The notes under the pieces are model-generated. The model saw only the letters and a program-made list of their open reading frames with translations, was not told the DNA's origin and ran no database searches. 64,000 nucleotides of DNA, from positions 62,001 to 126,000 of the forward strand of contig NZ_CALPDD010000002.1 in the NCBI RefSeq assembly GCF_943193205.1. The letters run 5' to 3'. Origin of the DNA: Alistipes muris (GTDB lineage: Bacteria; Bacteroidota; Bacteroidia; Bacteroidales; Rikenellaceae). Position 1 is the first letter of the stretch; each line of letters begins with the position of its first letter. Below, one piece after another: positions 43,097-54,015 of this stretch. The position numbers and the translations under genes were made by a program.

Positions 43097-44359
43097 TCAT
43101 GGCCGGACCAACCCCATCCGCTGCCGGGCGAAAGGCATGACCCACGCCGGAGGTTGGTTCCGGCCGAGCAGTCCGCGCATGTAATCCATATAAGGCTCGG
43201 CGTGGCGAAAGTATTGCAACAGCCCCTCGCACAACGAATTCTTGCGGCAGCCGTCCGCTCCGGTCTCGAACCGATGCTTGGGACACTCGCCGCGACATGC
43301 GAAATAATAGTTGCAGCGCAGGCACTCGGCGGGCAGCGCGTTGCGCTTGGCCAGCCCGAAGTCGCGGCGCTTCCGGGACCGATAGATTTCGGAAAGCGGC
43401 GTGTCGCGGATATTGCCCAACCGATATTCGGGGTAGACGAAGTGGTCGCAGGAATAGACGTCGCCGTTGTGTTCGACCACCAGCGCGTCGCCGCAGGTCT
43501 CGCCCATCGAACAGACGCCCGGCGGAACGCCGCACCACTGCGCCAGCGTGGCCTCGAACAGCTGCACGTAACATTGCCCCACGTCGCTCACCACCCACCG
43601 GTCGAAAACGTCGCACAGAAAATCGCCGTAGCCTTTCGCCGTGACGGACCATTCGGCCAGCCGCGCCCCCTCGTGCTCCGGCGAAACGATTGCCGGGCGG
43701 CACATCCCGGGACGGTCGACGACATGCTCCACAGCAGGCAGGAACTGCATGTAACGGCTGCCGACCGTATCGCGAAAAAAACGGTATATTTCGGCGCCGC
43801 GCCCCTCGCACATCCGGTTCACGACGCTCAACGTATTGTATTCCACCCCGAAGTCGCGCAGCAGCCCGACGGCCCGCATCACCTGCCCGAACGTCGGCGC
43901 ACCGCCCTTGGTCGTGCGGAACGCATCGTGAATCTCTTCGGGCCCGTCGAGCGAAACGCCCACCAGAAAAGCGTTGGCCGCAAAAAATTCGGCCCATGCC
44001 TCGTCGATCAGCACCCCGTTGGTCTGCAACGTGTTTTCGATATGCTTGCCGTCGGCATACCGCCGCTGCAAAGCAACCGCCCTGCGGTAGAAATCGAGCC
44101 CCAGCAACAGCGGCTCCCCGCCATGCCAGCAAAACTGCACGGTCGGCACTTCGTTGGCCTGGATGTACTGGCGGACATAGAGTTCCAGCAGTTCGTCGCT
44201 CATGACGGCCTGGCGGCCGCCGTACTGCACCACCTTGTCGAGATAATAACAATAGCGGCAATCGAGGTTGCAGGCCGAACCCGCAGGCTTGAGCATCGTG
44301 GTGAACGCAACGGGCCCCGCCTGCTTCTCCGCATCGCGAAAGGTGAAAATATCCTTCAT
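43097..44359 (-). CDS. Anaerobic sulfatase-maturating enzyme-type radical SAM/SPASM protein
   Basis: These enzymes convert a Cys or Ser of sulfatases to formylglycine. The 420-residue protein has the radical SAM cluster CNLDCRYCYY near residue 32, the family segment CWHGGEPLLLGLDFYRR, and the SPASM Cys sets (CSMGETCGDALVVEHNGDVYSCDHF; CLRCNYYFACRGECPKHRF). No sulfatase is in the window, so this is an orphan copy acting in trans or on another substrate. The promoter TTTTG-19-TATTTTTA ends 5 nt before the ATG. Confidence 0.88.
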   Translation of the reverse strand: MKDIFTFRDAEKQAGPVAFTTMLKPAGSACNLDCRYCYYLDKVVQYGGRQAVMSDELLELYVRQYIQANEVPTVQFCWHGGEPLLLGLDFYRRAVALQRRYADGKHIENTLQTNGVLIDEAWAEFFAANAFLVGVSLDGPEEIHDAFRTTKGGAPTFGQVMRAVGLLRDFGVEYNTLSVVNRMCEGRGAEIYRFFRDTVGSRYMQFLPAVEHVVDRPGMCRPAIVSPEHEGARLAEWSVTAKGYGDFLCDVFDRWVVSDVGQCYVQLFEATLAQWCGVPPGVCSMGETCGDALVVEHNGDVYSCDHFVYPEYRLGNIRDTPLSEIYRSRKRRDFGLAKRNALPAECLRCNYYFACRGECPKHRFETGADGCRKNSLCEGLLQYFRHAEPYMDYMRGLLGRNQPPAWVMPFARQRMGLVRP

Positions 44360-44364
44360 CGTCG

Positions 44365-44395
44365 TAAAAATACGACATCGGTTCGGGATTTCAAA
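44365..44395 (-). promoter_or_regulatory. Promoter of the sulfatase-maturase gene, abutting its ATG
   Basis: On the minus strand TTTG (44395-44392), a 19-bp spacer and TATTTTTA (44372-44365); the ATG begins at 44359. A leaderless message is likely. The rest of 44396-44578 shows no gene. Confidence 0.65.
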
Positions 44396-44578
44396 ACGCC
44401 GCCCCGGCAAAACCGACTGCGGCCAAGGTTGCGGCAAAAAAAATCCGCACTTATACTCTGTCCGTCTCCTGCGGCTCTTGGAGCCGCGCGGGCCGCAGCC
44501 TCCCCCGGCGGAGGCCCGCAAGCGTGCCCCGCAGGCTGCGTCCGAAAACCCTGCCTGCCCAGCGGCCATGTTACAGAC

Positions 44579-44615
44579 AAAAAAAATTCCGGCAGCCTAT
44601 TGCAGACTGCCGGAA
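44579..44615 (-). terminator. Terminator of eno
   Basis: TTCCGGCAG / CTGCCGGAA stem followed on the minus strand by eight T. Confidence 0.88.
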
Positions 44616-44636
44616 CCGGTTATTGAAGTGCGAAAC

Positions 44637-45980
<1,344 letters not shown>

Positions 45981-46145
45981 TCAGTCCCCGGCTTCCGGCC
46001 GCGGAGACCCGCCATGGGTGCGTGCCGTCCGCAACGTTCCGCCCGAAAAACCGGCAGTGCCGCAAAGGTATAAAATTATTGCGAATCGGCGTTGTCCGTT
46101 GTTATTTTTTTCACGCTTCGCCTGCCGCAGCCCGGCAAAAGCGCC

Positions 46146-47354
46146 CTACCGCATCAGCAGCGAAGAATCGCCGTAGCTCAAGAAACGGAAATCGTGCGCG
46201 AGAGCGTAGTCGTAGATGCGCCGCCAGTCGTCGCCGACATAAGCCGCGACCAGCAGCAGCAGCGTGGACGAGGGCTGGTGGAAATTGGTGACGATGCGGC
46301 TGACGATACGGAATTCGTAGCCCAGCGGCGTAATCATGATTTGCGTGGCGGCTTTCAGCCGGTCGAGCCCCTGCGCATCCATATAGGCCAGCAGTTCCGC
46401 CAACGCATCGCGGCCCGAAAATTCGTGGGGAACGTCGTACAACTCCCATTGTCCGATGACCCGCCCGGCGTCGGGAGTTCCGGCCGTGCGGATTCGCCAC
46501 GCAAGAGCCGTCAGCGATTCGAGCGTACGCACCGAAGTGGTTCCCACGGCCGTGATGTGGCCCCATTTTTCGAGCAGCCGCGCCACCGTCGAACGCCGCA
46601 CCTCGAAATGCTCGGTGTGCATCGGGTGCCGCGCGGCGTCCTCCTCCTTGACGGGCAGGAACGTTCCCGCACCCACATGGAGCGTCACCTCCTCGAACCC
46701 GAAACCGCGCTGCTCCATTTCGCCGATCAGTTCGGGCGTGAAGTGCAGCCCGGCCGTCGGCGCCGCGACCGAACCCTCGAATTTCGAGTAGACGGTCTGA
46801 TAGCGCGTATTGTCGATTTCCTGGCTTTCACGATTGAGGTAGGGCGGAATCGGAATCCGGCCCAGGCATTCGAGCAGCTGGCCGAACGTCAGCGGCGCCG
46901 ACCACTCGAAGCGCACGAGCCGCTCGCGCCCCTCCTCTCCGACCAGCCACGCCCGCAGATACTCGGGACGCCCCTCGTGCTCGAAGTTGATTTCGACATA
47001 GCCCTCTTTCCATTTCTTGACGTTGCCCACGATGCACGACCACTCGCAGCTGCCCGTCACGGCGAACGCCCGTTCGTAGTCGGCCGGAGCGTGGGGTTCG
47101 AGACAGAACACCTCGATGCGGGCGCCCGAGGGCTTGTGCATGATGACCCGGGCCCGGATGACTTTCGTGTTGTTGAACACCAGCAGCTCCCCGGCAGGCA
47201 GCGCGTCGCCTATCTGCACGAAACGCCGTTCACCGATTTCGCCGCCCTGCCACACCAGCAGCTTGGAATCGCTGCGCCGCGCCAGCGGAAATTTGGCGAT
47301 CCGCTCCTCGGGCAGGTCGTAGCAGTAGTCGCCGATAGCTATGTGTCGTTCCAT
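46146..47354 (-). CDS. queA: S-adenosylmethionine:tRNA ribosyltransferase-isomerase
   Basis: QueA transfers the ribose moiety of SAM to preQ1 in tRNA (queuosine pathway). The 402-residue protein has YDLPEERIAKFPLARRSDSKLLV, ELLVFNNTKVIRAR, the core GSVAAPTAGLHFTPEL with GAGTFLPVK, and a C-terminal TNFHQPSSTLLLLVAAYVG. It is a single gene with a -7 box TAACTTTG at 47382-47375. Confidence 0.95.
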   Translation of the reverse strand: MERHIAIGDYCYDLPEERIAKFPLARRSDSKLLVWQGGEIGERRFVQIGDALPAGELLVFNNTKVIRARVIMHKPSGARIEVFCLEPHAPADYERAFAVTGSCEWSCIVGNVKKWKEGYVEINFEHEGRPEYLRAWLVGEEGRERLVRFEWSAPLTFGQLLECLGRIPIPPYLNRESQEIDNTRYQTVYSKFEGSVAAPTAGLHFTPELIGEMEQRGFGFEEVTLHVGAGTFLPVKEEDAARHPMHTEHFEVRRSTVARLLEKWGHITAVGTTSVRTLESLTALAWRIRTAGTPDAGRVIGQWELYDVPHEFSGRDALAELLAYMDAQGLDRLKAATQIMITPLGYEFRIVSRIVTNFHQPSSTLLLLVAAYVGDDWRRIYDYALAHDFRFLSYGDSSLLMR

Positions 47355-47525
47355 CTTCGTCTTGTTTGGGTGCGCAAAGTTAAGAAAAAACAGCGATTCT
47401 CCGCTCCGGGCCCGCCCCGATACGATACCGCCGGGCCCGGTTCCGAACGGCCTTTCGCTTTCGGGTTTTCAACTTTCGCCTTATTTTCGTATCTTCGCGA
47501 CGCATTATTAAAAGGTATCAACCCG

Positions 47526-49085
47526 ATGAAAACCGACTTTCTGGTGATCGGCTCCGGCGCCGCGGGTCTCACGTTCGCGCTCAAGGCCGCCGCCCACGGC
47601 CATGTCACCATCGTGACGAAAGGCGAGATGAAGGAGTGCAACACCAACTATGCCCAGGGCGGCATCTGTTCGGTGACCTACGCCCCCGACACGTTCGAGA
47701 AGCACATCGAGGACACGCTGGTCTGCGGCGCGGGCAAGTGCCGGCAGGAGGCGGTCGAGCTGGTGGTGCGCCATGCGCCCGATTCCATCCGCGACCTCAT
47801 CGGCTGGGGCACGCGCTTCGACAAGACGCCCGACGGCCGCTTCGAGCTCAACCGCGAGGGGGGCCACACCGAGCACCGCATCCTCCACCATGAAGACCTC
47901 ACGGGCGCCGAAATCGAACGGGCCCTTATCCAATCGGTCCGCAGCCACCCCGACATCACCGTGCTGGAACACCATTTCGCCGTCGACCTGCTGACGCAGC
48001 ACCACCTGGGCGAATTCGTCACGCGCCACACCCGCGGGCTCGCCTGCTTCGGGGCCTACGTCCTCAACGAGCGGACCAACGAAATCGAGACCATGCTGGC
48101 CAAAGTCACCGTCGTCGCGACGGGCGGCTGCGGCAACATCTACTCCACGACCTCCAATCCCGTCGTAGCTACAGGCGACGGCATCGCCATGTGCCACCGC
48201 GCCAAGGCGCTGACCGAGAACATGGAGTTCATCCAGTTCCACCCCACGACGCTCTACAACCCGGGCGAGAAGCCCAATTTCCTCATTACGGAGGCGATGC
48301 GCGGCTTCGGCGCCATCCTGCGTCTGCAGTCGGGCGAGGAGTTCATGGACAAGTACCACCCCATGAAATCGCTGGCCCCGCGCGACGTGGTGGCCCGCGC
48401 CATCTACCGCGAAATGACCCGCCGGGGCGAAGATTTCGTCTATCTGGACGTCACCCACAAGGACCCCGAAGCGGTCCGCAGCCACTTCCCCAACATCTAC
48501 GAGAAGTGCCGTTCGATAGGCATCGACATCACGCGCGACCTGATTCCGGTGACCCCGGCGGCCCACTACTGCTGCGGCGGCGTCAAGGTCGACACCGACG
48601 GGCAGACCTCCGTCAAACGGCTCTACGCCTTGGGCGAAACCTCCTGCACGGGGCTCCACGGCGCCAACCGGCTGGCCTCCAATTCGCTCATCGAAGCGGT
48701 GGTCTACGCCGACCGGGCTGCGGCCCACGCTGCGGCAGAGCTCGGCAAAACGGATTTCCAGGAAGGCATTCCCGACTGGGATTTCGAGGGCACGCAGCAC
48801 ACTGAGGAGATGCTGATGATCATCCAGTCCAAGCGCGAGATGCAGACCATCATGTCCAACTACGTGGGCATCGTCCGCTCGAACCTCTCGCTCAAGCGCG
48901 CCATGCGCCGCCTGTCGACCCTCTACGAGGAGACCGAGGAGCTCTACGGCAAGACCAAGCCCAACCGCGAGCTGTGCGAACTGCGCAACATGATTGCCGT
49001 GGCCTACCTCGTCATCAAGCAGGGCCGCGAAATCAAGGAATCGGTGGGCTGCCACTATAATATAGACTATCCCAAAGAGAATTAA
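47526..49085 (+). CDS. nadB: L-aspartate oxidase
   Basis: NadB makes iminoaspartate for NAD synthesis. The 519-residue flavoprotein has the FAD-binding start LVIGSGAAGLTFALKAA, TNYAQGGICSV, the active region FIQFHPTTLY, PRDVVARAIYREM and GLHGANRLASNSLIEAVVYA with a C-terminal helical domain. nadA and nadC are not in the window. A TATCTTCG box lies at 47490-47497. The stop codon lies within the AT-rich repeat element that follows. Confidence 0.94.
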   Translation: MKTDFLVIGSGAAGLTFALKAAAHGHVTIVTKGEMKECNTNYAQGGICSVTYAPDTFEKHIEDTLVCGAGKCRQEAVELVVRHAPDSIRDLIGWGTRFDKTPDGRFELNREGGHTEHRILHHEDLTGAEIERALIQSVRSHPDITVLEHHFAVDLLTQHHLGEFVTRHTRGLACFGAYVLNERTNEIETMLAKVTVVATGGCGNIYSTTSNPVVATGDGIAMCHRAKALTENMEFIQFHPTTLYNPGEKPNFLITEAMRGFGAILRLQSGEEFMDKYHPMKSLAPRDVVARAIYREMTRRGEDFVYLDVTHKDPEAVRSHFPNIYEKCRSIGIDITRDLIPVTPAAHYCCGGVKVDTDGQTSVKRLYALGETSCTGLHGANRLASNSLIEAVVYADRAAAHAAAELGKTDFQEGIPDWDFEGTQHTEEMLMIIQSKREMQTIMSNYVGIVRSNLSLKRAMRRLSTLYEETEELYGKTKPNRELCELRNMIAVAYLVIKQGREIKESVGCHYNIDYPKEN

Positions 49086-49203
49086 AAATGAAAAATTAAG
49101 AATTAAAAATCATTTTTCCGGAAGTTGGCCTTGCAGCAGAACAGGACACCGCTCGGTTCCCGACCTCCGCAATTTTTAATTTTTCATTCTTAATTTTTAA
49201 TTA
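49081..49203. repeat. AT-rich inverted-repeat element, copy A
   Basis: The left arm begins AATTAAAAATGAAAAATTAA (reaching CATTTTTCCGG) and the right arm ends TTTTTAATTACCGA after a TTTTTCATTCTTAA block. The arms are roughly complementary and surround about 60 bp of GC-rich DNA. The same arms recur at 56882-57072 around a different, longer interior. It is a MITE- or REP-like element of unknown origin. Confidence 0.7.
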
Positions 49204-49209
49204 CCGACT

Positions 49210-50793
49210 ATGGCTTTACACGACGAAATAGCGCGCCGCCGCACCTTTGCGGTCATCGCGCACCCCGACGCGGGCAAGACGACCCTGACCGAAAAACTGC
49301 TCCTGTTCGGCGGCGCCATCCATGTGGCCGGAGCCGTCAAGAGCAACAAAATCAAGAAAGGCGCCACCTCCGACTTCATGGAAATCGAGCGCCAGCGCGG
49401 TATTTCGGTCGCCACGGCCGTCATGGGATTCGAGTATGCCGGCTGCAAAATCAACATCCTCGACACCCCCGGCCACGAGGATTTCGCCGAGGACACCTAC
49501 CGCACCCTCACAGCCGTCGATTCGGTCATCATCGTCATCGACGGCGCCAAGGGCGTCGAGGCCCAGACGCGCAAGCTGATGGAGGTATGCCGCATGCGCA
49601 AAACCCCCGTCATCGTCTTTATCAACAAGCTCGACCGCCCCTCCAAGGAACCGTTCGACCTGCTGGACGAGGTGGAAAAGGAGCTGCACATCCGCGTGCG
49701 GCCGCTGGCATTCCCCATCTCCAACGGCCCGACGTTCAAGGGGGTCTACAACCTCTACGAAAAGAGCCTTTCGCTCTTCACCTCGGACGAGAAGCAGACG
49801 GCCGACGCTTCGACGGTCGAAATCCGCGACCTGCAAGCTCCCGCGCTGGCAGAGCACATCGGCGCCAAGTTCGCCGAGCAACTGCGGCAGGACGTCGAGC
49901 TGGTGGAGGGCGTCTACGACGCATTCGACCGCGAGGCCTACCTGCGCGGCGAGCTGGCACCCGTATTCTTCGGCTCGGCGGTCAACAACTTCGGCGTGCG
50001 CGAACTGCTCGAATGCTTCGTGCGCATCGCCCCCGCACCGCGTCCGGCACCTACCGAAACACGCACCGTAGAGCCGCAGGAAGGCAAAATGACGGGCTTC
50101 GTCTTCAAGATACACGCCAACATGGACCCCAACCACCGCGACCGCATCGCCTTTCTGAAAATCTGTTCGGGGACTTTCGAGCGCAACAAGAACTACCTCC
50201 ACGTGCGCAGCGGCAAGCAGATGAAATTCTCGTCGCCCACGGCGTTCATGGCCGAAAAGAAATCGGTCATCGACACCGCCTACCCCGGCGACATCGTGGG
50301 TCTGCACGACACGGGCAACTTCAAGATAGGCGACACCTTCACCGAGGGCGAACCTCTCAAGTTCACGGGCATCCCGTCGTTCGCGCCCGAGCAGTTCCGC
50401 TACATCGAGAACGCCGACCCGATGAAGTTCAAGCAGCTGGCCAAGGGCATCGACCAGCTCATGGACGAGGGTGTGGCGCAGCTTTTCACCAGCTCCCTCA
50501 ACGGCCGCAAAATCATCGGCACGGTGGGCGCGCTCCAGTTCGAGGTCATCCAATACCGCCTGGAGCACGAATACAACGCTTCGTGCCGCTGGGAGCCGAT
50601 TTCGATTTACAAGGCCTGCTGGATCGAGAGCGACAACGCCTCGCAGCTCGCCGACTTCAAGAAACGCAAGCACACCAACATGGCCGTCGACAAGCACGGC
50701 CGCGATGTCTTCCTTGCCGACACGAGTTATGCGCTCGCGCTGGCACAGGAAAATTTCAAGGACATCCGGTTCTCGTTCGCCAGCGAGTTCTGA
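49210..50793 (+). CDS. prfC: Peptide chain release factor 3
   Basis: RF3 is a GTPase that removes RF1/RF2 from the ribosome. The 527-residue protein has G1 [15 protein letters not shown], the switch region [33 protein letters not shown] and the RF3-specific C-terminal domain ([28 protein letters not shown]). It is a single gene downstream of the repeat element, with a terminator after it. Confidence 0.96.
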   Translation: MALHDEIARRRTFAVIAHPDAGKTTLTEKLLLFGGAIHVAGAVKSNKIKKGATSDFMEIERQRGISVATAVMGFEYAGCKINILDTPGHEDFAEDTYRTLTAVDSVIIVIDGAKGVEAQTRKLMEVCRMRKTPVIVFINKLDRPSKEPFDLLDEVEKELHIRVRPLAFPISNGPTFKGVYNLYEKSLSLFTSDEKQTADASTVEIRDLQAPALAEHIGAKFAEQLRQDVELVEGVYDAFDREAYLRGELAPVFFGSAVNNFGVRELLECFVRIAPAPRPAPTETRTVEPQEGKMTGFVFKIHANMDPNHRDRIAFLKICSGTFERNKNYLHVRSGKQMKFSSPTAFMAEKKSVIDTAYPGDIVGLHDTGNFKIGDTFTEGEPLKFTGIPSFAPEQFRYIENADPMKFKQLAKGIDQLMDEGVAQLFTSSLNGRKIIGTVGALQFEVIQYRLEHEYNASCRWEPISIYKACWIESDNASQLADFKKRKHTNMAVDKHGRDVFLADTSYALALAQENFKDIRFSFASEF

Positions 50794-50818
50794 CAAGGCA
50801 AAACGTCTCAATCAAGTG

Positions 50819-50840
50819 GAGGGTTCGTGCACGAACCCTC
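50819..50840 (+). terminator. Terminator after prfC
   Basis: GAGGGTTCGTG / CACGAACCCTC hairpin followed by TTTCTTTG. Confidence 0.8.
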
Positions 50841-50942
50841 TTTCTTTGTCTTCCTCAAACCCACTGCTACCCAAAAACTCGCGATTGTCTTTCTTTTTTG
50901 TAATTTTGCATTCCGAAAAAACAGACCTTCAGGTCAGAAATC

Positions 50943-51683
50943 ATGAAAGAAAAAATCGTTTCGTTTTGCTGGCAGCATCTGCTGTTGCTTTTGTCGCTGT
51001 TCGTCATGACCATAGGCGTCGCCGTCTGCTTGCGTTCGATGCTGGGTTCGAGCGTCATCAGCGTACTGCCCTACGTCTTCGCAAGTGCGGGCGGGCACGC
51101 CCTGGTGCCCGCGCTGACCATCGGACAATACACCTACATCATGAACTTCGTGCTCGTCCTCGGCCAGATTCTGGTGCTGCGGCGCCGCTTCGAATGGGTG
51201 CAGTTGTTCCAGCTGGTCATCGGCTTCCTCTTCGGCATGCTCATCGACGTGAACATGCGGCTTACCTCGTGGCTCATGCCCGTCGGTCTCTGGCAGCAGG
51301 CATTGGCCCAGGCGGTCGGATGCACCCTGCTCGGCATCGGCATCGCGCTCGAAGTACGCTGCGGCAGCGTGACCATGCCCGGCGAGGGATTTCCCGTCGC
51401 TGTCAGCCGAACGACGGGCATCGACTTCCCCAAGGTGAAAATCGCCGTCGACATCCTGCTCGTGGGCCTCGGCATAGCGGCCTGCTATCTCTTTTTCGGG
51501 GCGTGGCAATGGCACATCGTAGGCATCGGCACGCTCTTCGCCATGTTCTACGTAGGTATCGTAGTACGCCTGACCGGCCGACACCTCGGATGGTTCGACC
51601 GTCTGCTGGCCTATCGTCCGGGCTTCCGGCGCTACATCTACGGCCTGGCCCGGTTCATCTACAACGGCAAACCGGCAAAATAA
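50943..51683 (+). CDS. YczE/DUF6198-type integral membrane protein
   Basis: The 246-residue protein has five to six hydrophobic segments, beginning HLLLLLSLFVMTIGVAVCLR, and contains GFLFGMLIDVNMRLTSW and GEGFPVAVSRTTGIDFPKVKIAVDI, typical of the YczE/YitT-like DUF6198 proteins of Bacteroidota. The function is unknown; transport is a guess. A TAATTTTG box lies at 50901-50908. Confidence 0.8.
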   Translation: MKEKIVSFCWQHLLLLLSLFVMTIGVAVCLRSMLGSSVISVLPYVFASAGGHALVPALTIGQYTYIMNFVLVLGQILVLRRRFEWVQLFQLVIGFLFGMLIDVNMRLTSWLMPVGLWQQALAQAVGCTLLGIGIALEVRCGSVTMPGEGFPVAVSRTTGIDFPKVKIAVDILLVGLGIAACYLFFGAWQWHIVGIGTLFAMFYVGIVVRLTGRHLGWFDRLLAYRPGFRRYIYGLARFIYNGKPAK

Positions 51684-51685
51684 AA

Positions 51686-51715
51686 CAAGACCCGGAGCAT
51701 CTTCTCCGGGTCTTG
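51686..51715. terminator. Bidirectional terminator between convergent genes
   Basis: CAAGACCCGGAG / CTCCGGGTCTTG hairpin between the membrane protein gene and the nucleotidyltransferase gene. Confidence 0.75.
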
Positions 51716-51747
51716 CGTTGACAGATACCGGTTTTCCCGCCTGACGA

Positions 51748-52647
51748 CTACCAGAGTTTTTCGGGATACTCTCCGGCGTCGACCAGCGCCCGGATTTTGT
51801 CGACCACGCCCTGCCGGTCCTCGGCATAGGTCACGCCGAACCACCGGGCCGTGGTGTCGAGCACTTCGACCGTCGCCTTACCGCTCACAATCAATTCGTT
51901 GACCACGAACGGAATATAAAATTCAGCCTTGGGCCGGTCGATATTTTCGGCCAAAAAAGTCTTGAACAGCTCCTCCGAATAACGGAAATAGTCGGGCGTG
52001 AAGCCCCACATGTTCATCGACACCGGCGTCGTCTCGGACGTCGTCTCGGGCCGCCCGTCATCGCCCGTAAAGGTAATCTCGCCATTCACGCGCGCAATGT
52101 CGGTCCGTTCGGTCACGCCGGTCAGATAGCCCTCGGCATCGGTCCGGCAGACGCCCCGCGACACGGTGCCACTCTCCGACAGGGTGTTGCCCACGCGGTA
52201 GCCCACCATGCAATAACGGTTCTCGCCCTCGGCCTGCGAAAGCCATTCGGCCAGCACGCGGAAACCGTCGCGGCCGTAGAAATCGTCGGCATTGATGACG
52301 GCGAACGGCTCACGGATGGCGTCCTTGCCCATCAGCACGGCGTGGTTGGTTCCCCACGGTTTGGTCCGCTCCGCCGGGCAGGCGAAGCCCTCGGGCAGCG
52401 CGTCGACCGACTGGAAAACCACCTCCACAGGAACGTGGTTCGCGTATTTCGCAAGCACCTTTTCGCGGAAATCCTGCTCGAAATCCCTGCGGATGACGAA
52501 GACCACCTTGCCGAAGCCGCTGCGCACGGCGTCGAAAATCGAGTAATCCATAATCGTTTCGCCGTGGGGTCCCACCCCGTCCAGCTGTTTCAGACCGCCG
52601 TAGCGCGACCCCATGCCGGCCGCCAGCACAAAAAGCGTAGGTTTCAT
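51748..52647 (-). CDS. NDP-sugar nucleotidyltransferase-family protein
   Basis: The 299-residue protein has the nucleotidyltransferase signature LFVLAAGMGSRYGGLKQLDG, the metal-site VINADDFYG and GTNHAVLMGKDAI. It resembles the GlmU/RfbA-like fold in a Bacteroidota subgroup often annotated simply as nucleotidyltransferase. An ATG two codons upstream (52653) is possible. It lies 45 bp after galE on the same strand, suggesting a shared role in sugar-nucleotide metabolism. Confidence 0.85.
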   Translation of the reverse strand: MKPTLFVLAAGMGSRYGGLKQLDGVGPHGETIMDYSIFDAVRSGFGKVVFVIRRDFEQDFREKVLAKYANHVPVEVVFQSVDALPEGFACPAERTKPWGTNHAVLMGKDAIREPFAVINADDFYGRDGFRVLAEWLSQAEGENRYCMVGYRVGNTLSESGTVSRGVCRTDAEGYLTGVTERTDIARVNGEITFTGDDGRPETTSETTPVSMNMWGFTPDYFRYSEELFKTFLAENIDRPKAEFYIPFVVNELIVSGKATVEVLDTTARWFGVTYAEDRQGVVDKIRALVDAGEYPEKLW

Positions 52648-52692
52648 TATCATTGTATTAAATTTCTGTCGACATTGCCAGCCACCGATTCT

Positions 52693-53721
52693 CTATTCCA
52701 TTCCTCTAAGGTGCTTTTCCCAAGCCCAGGCCGTGCGCAACGTCTCTTCGAGCGGACGTTCGGCCTGCCAGCCCAGCTCCTTGGCCGCCAGCTCCGTATC
52801 GGCCCACACGGCAGGCACATCTCCGGCTCGCCGCGGTGCAAACTTGTGCGGCACCTCCACGCTGTTGGCCTTTTCAAACCCCTCGACCAGCTCCAACACC
52901 GAAACGGGCCGACCTGTTCCGATGTTGAAAACCTCGTAGGAACTCTTCATGCGCCCCTGCACCATACGCTCCACGGCCGCCACATGCGCCCGGGCCAGGT
53001 CGACCACATCAATATAGTCGCGCAGACATGTGCCATCGGGCGTATCGTAGTCGTTACCGAAAATCGAAAGACAAGGGCGGACGCCTGCGGCCGTCTGCGT
53101 GATGTAAGGCACCAGATTCTGCGGTACCCCGCGCGGCAACTCGCCGATCAGGGCCGACGGATGGGCCCCGATGGGGTTGAAATAGCGCAGCGCGATGCCC
53201 CGCATGCCGGCGTAGGCCGCACAACAGTCGTGCAGGATATCCTCGGCCACCTGCTTGGTTTTGCCGTAGGGCGAAGTCGCGGGCATGCGCGGCGACCGTT
53301 CGGTCACCGGCAGCACATCAGCCTCGCCGTAAACCGTGGCCGACGACGAAAATAAAATGTCGGGCCGTCCGAACTCGCGCATCAAGGAGCACAGGTTCAT
53401 AAACGACGTCAAGTTGTTGCGGTAGTATTTGAGCGGATCGTCCACCGACTCGCCCACGGCTTTGAACGCCGCGAAGTGGATCGCCGCATCGAACGGGTAT
53501 CTTTCAAAGAGACCGCGCAAGGCCTTTTCGTCGCAGGCATCGACCTGCTCGAACGGCACATCGACACCCGTGATGCGCCGCACCCCTTCGACGGCGGAGG
53601 CCTCCGAATTGGAAAGGCTGTCGGCAATCACCGCTCCGTATCCCGCGCCGACCAGCTCGACGACCGTATGCGTGCCGATATAACCGGCGCCGCCAAAAAC
53701 AAGCACACTCCCTTTCTTCAT
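52693..53721 (-). CDS. galE: UDP-glucose 4-epimerase
   Basis: GalE interconverts UDP-glucose and UDP-galactose. The 342-residue SDR protein has VLVFGGAGYIGTHTVVEL, the catalytic Ser/Tyr pair in FSSSATVYG and YGKTKQ, ALRYFNPIGAHPSALIGE and RDYIDVVDLARAHV, all diagnostic. It is followed by a sugar nucleotidyltransferase gene. Confidence 0.95.
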   Translation of the reverse strand: MKKGSVLVFGGAGYIGTHTVVELVGAGYGAVIADSLSNSEASAVEGVRRITGVDVPFEQVDACDEKALRGLFERYPFDAAIHFAAFKAVGESVDDPLKYYRNNLTSFMNLCSLMREFGRPDILFSSSATVYGEADVLPVTERSPRMPATSPYGKTKQVAEDILHDCCAAYAGMRGIALRYFNPIGAHPSALIGELPRGVPQNLVPYITQTAAGVRPCLSIFGNDYDTPDGTCLRDYIDVVDLARAHVAAVERMVQGRMKSSYEVFNIGTGRPVSVLELVEGFEKANSVEVPHKFAPRRAGDVPAVWADTELAAKELGWQAERPLEETLRTAWAWEKHLRGME

Positions 53722-53963
53722 AGACTTCTCAAAAACGCCATATAGCTATCGGCCCGGCTTGACGAACAACGTAGCACTCGGTGTGAATCAAAGCAATTTT
53801 TTCAACAGCAGCCTTGGTTTCCATGGCATTCATCAATCGGTTCCGACGTGCGGCAAGCATCGCCGGCACGAATAATCAAGCAAATATACGTTTTTTTTCG
53901 CTCCGTTACCACACATGCCGCACAAAACCCGCATACCGGCAATCGCATTGCGCTCCTTTTTAT

Positions 53964-53994
53964 TTTGAAATATGCCGTCGTTTGACTACTTTTG
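53964..53994 (+). promoter_or_regulatory. Promoter of lnt-folC
   Basis: TTTG (53964-53967), a 19-bp spacer and TACTTTTG (53987-53994), 21 bp before the ATG. The remaining galE-lnt gap (53722-53963) shows no gene. Confidence 0.8.
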
Positions 53995-54015
53995 CACGCA
54001 TAAAATCACCCCTAC

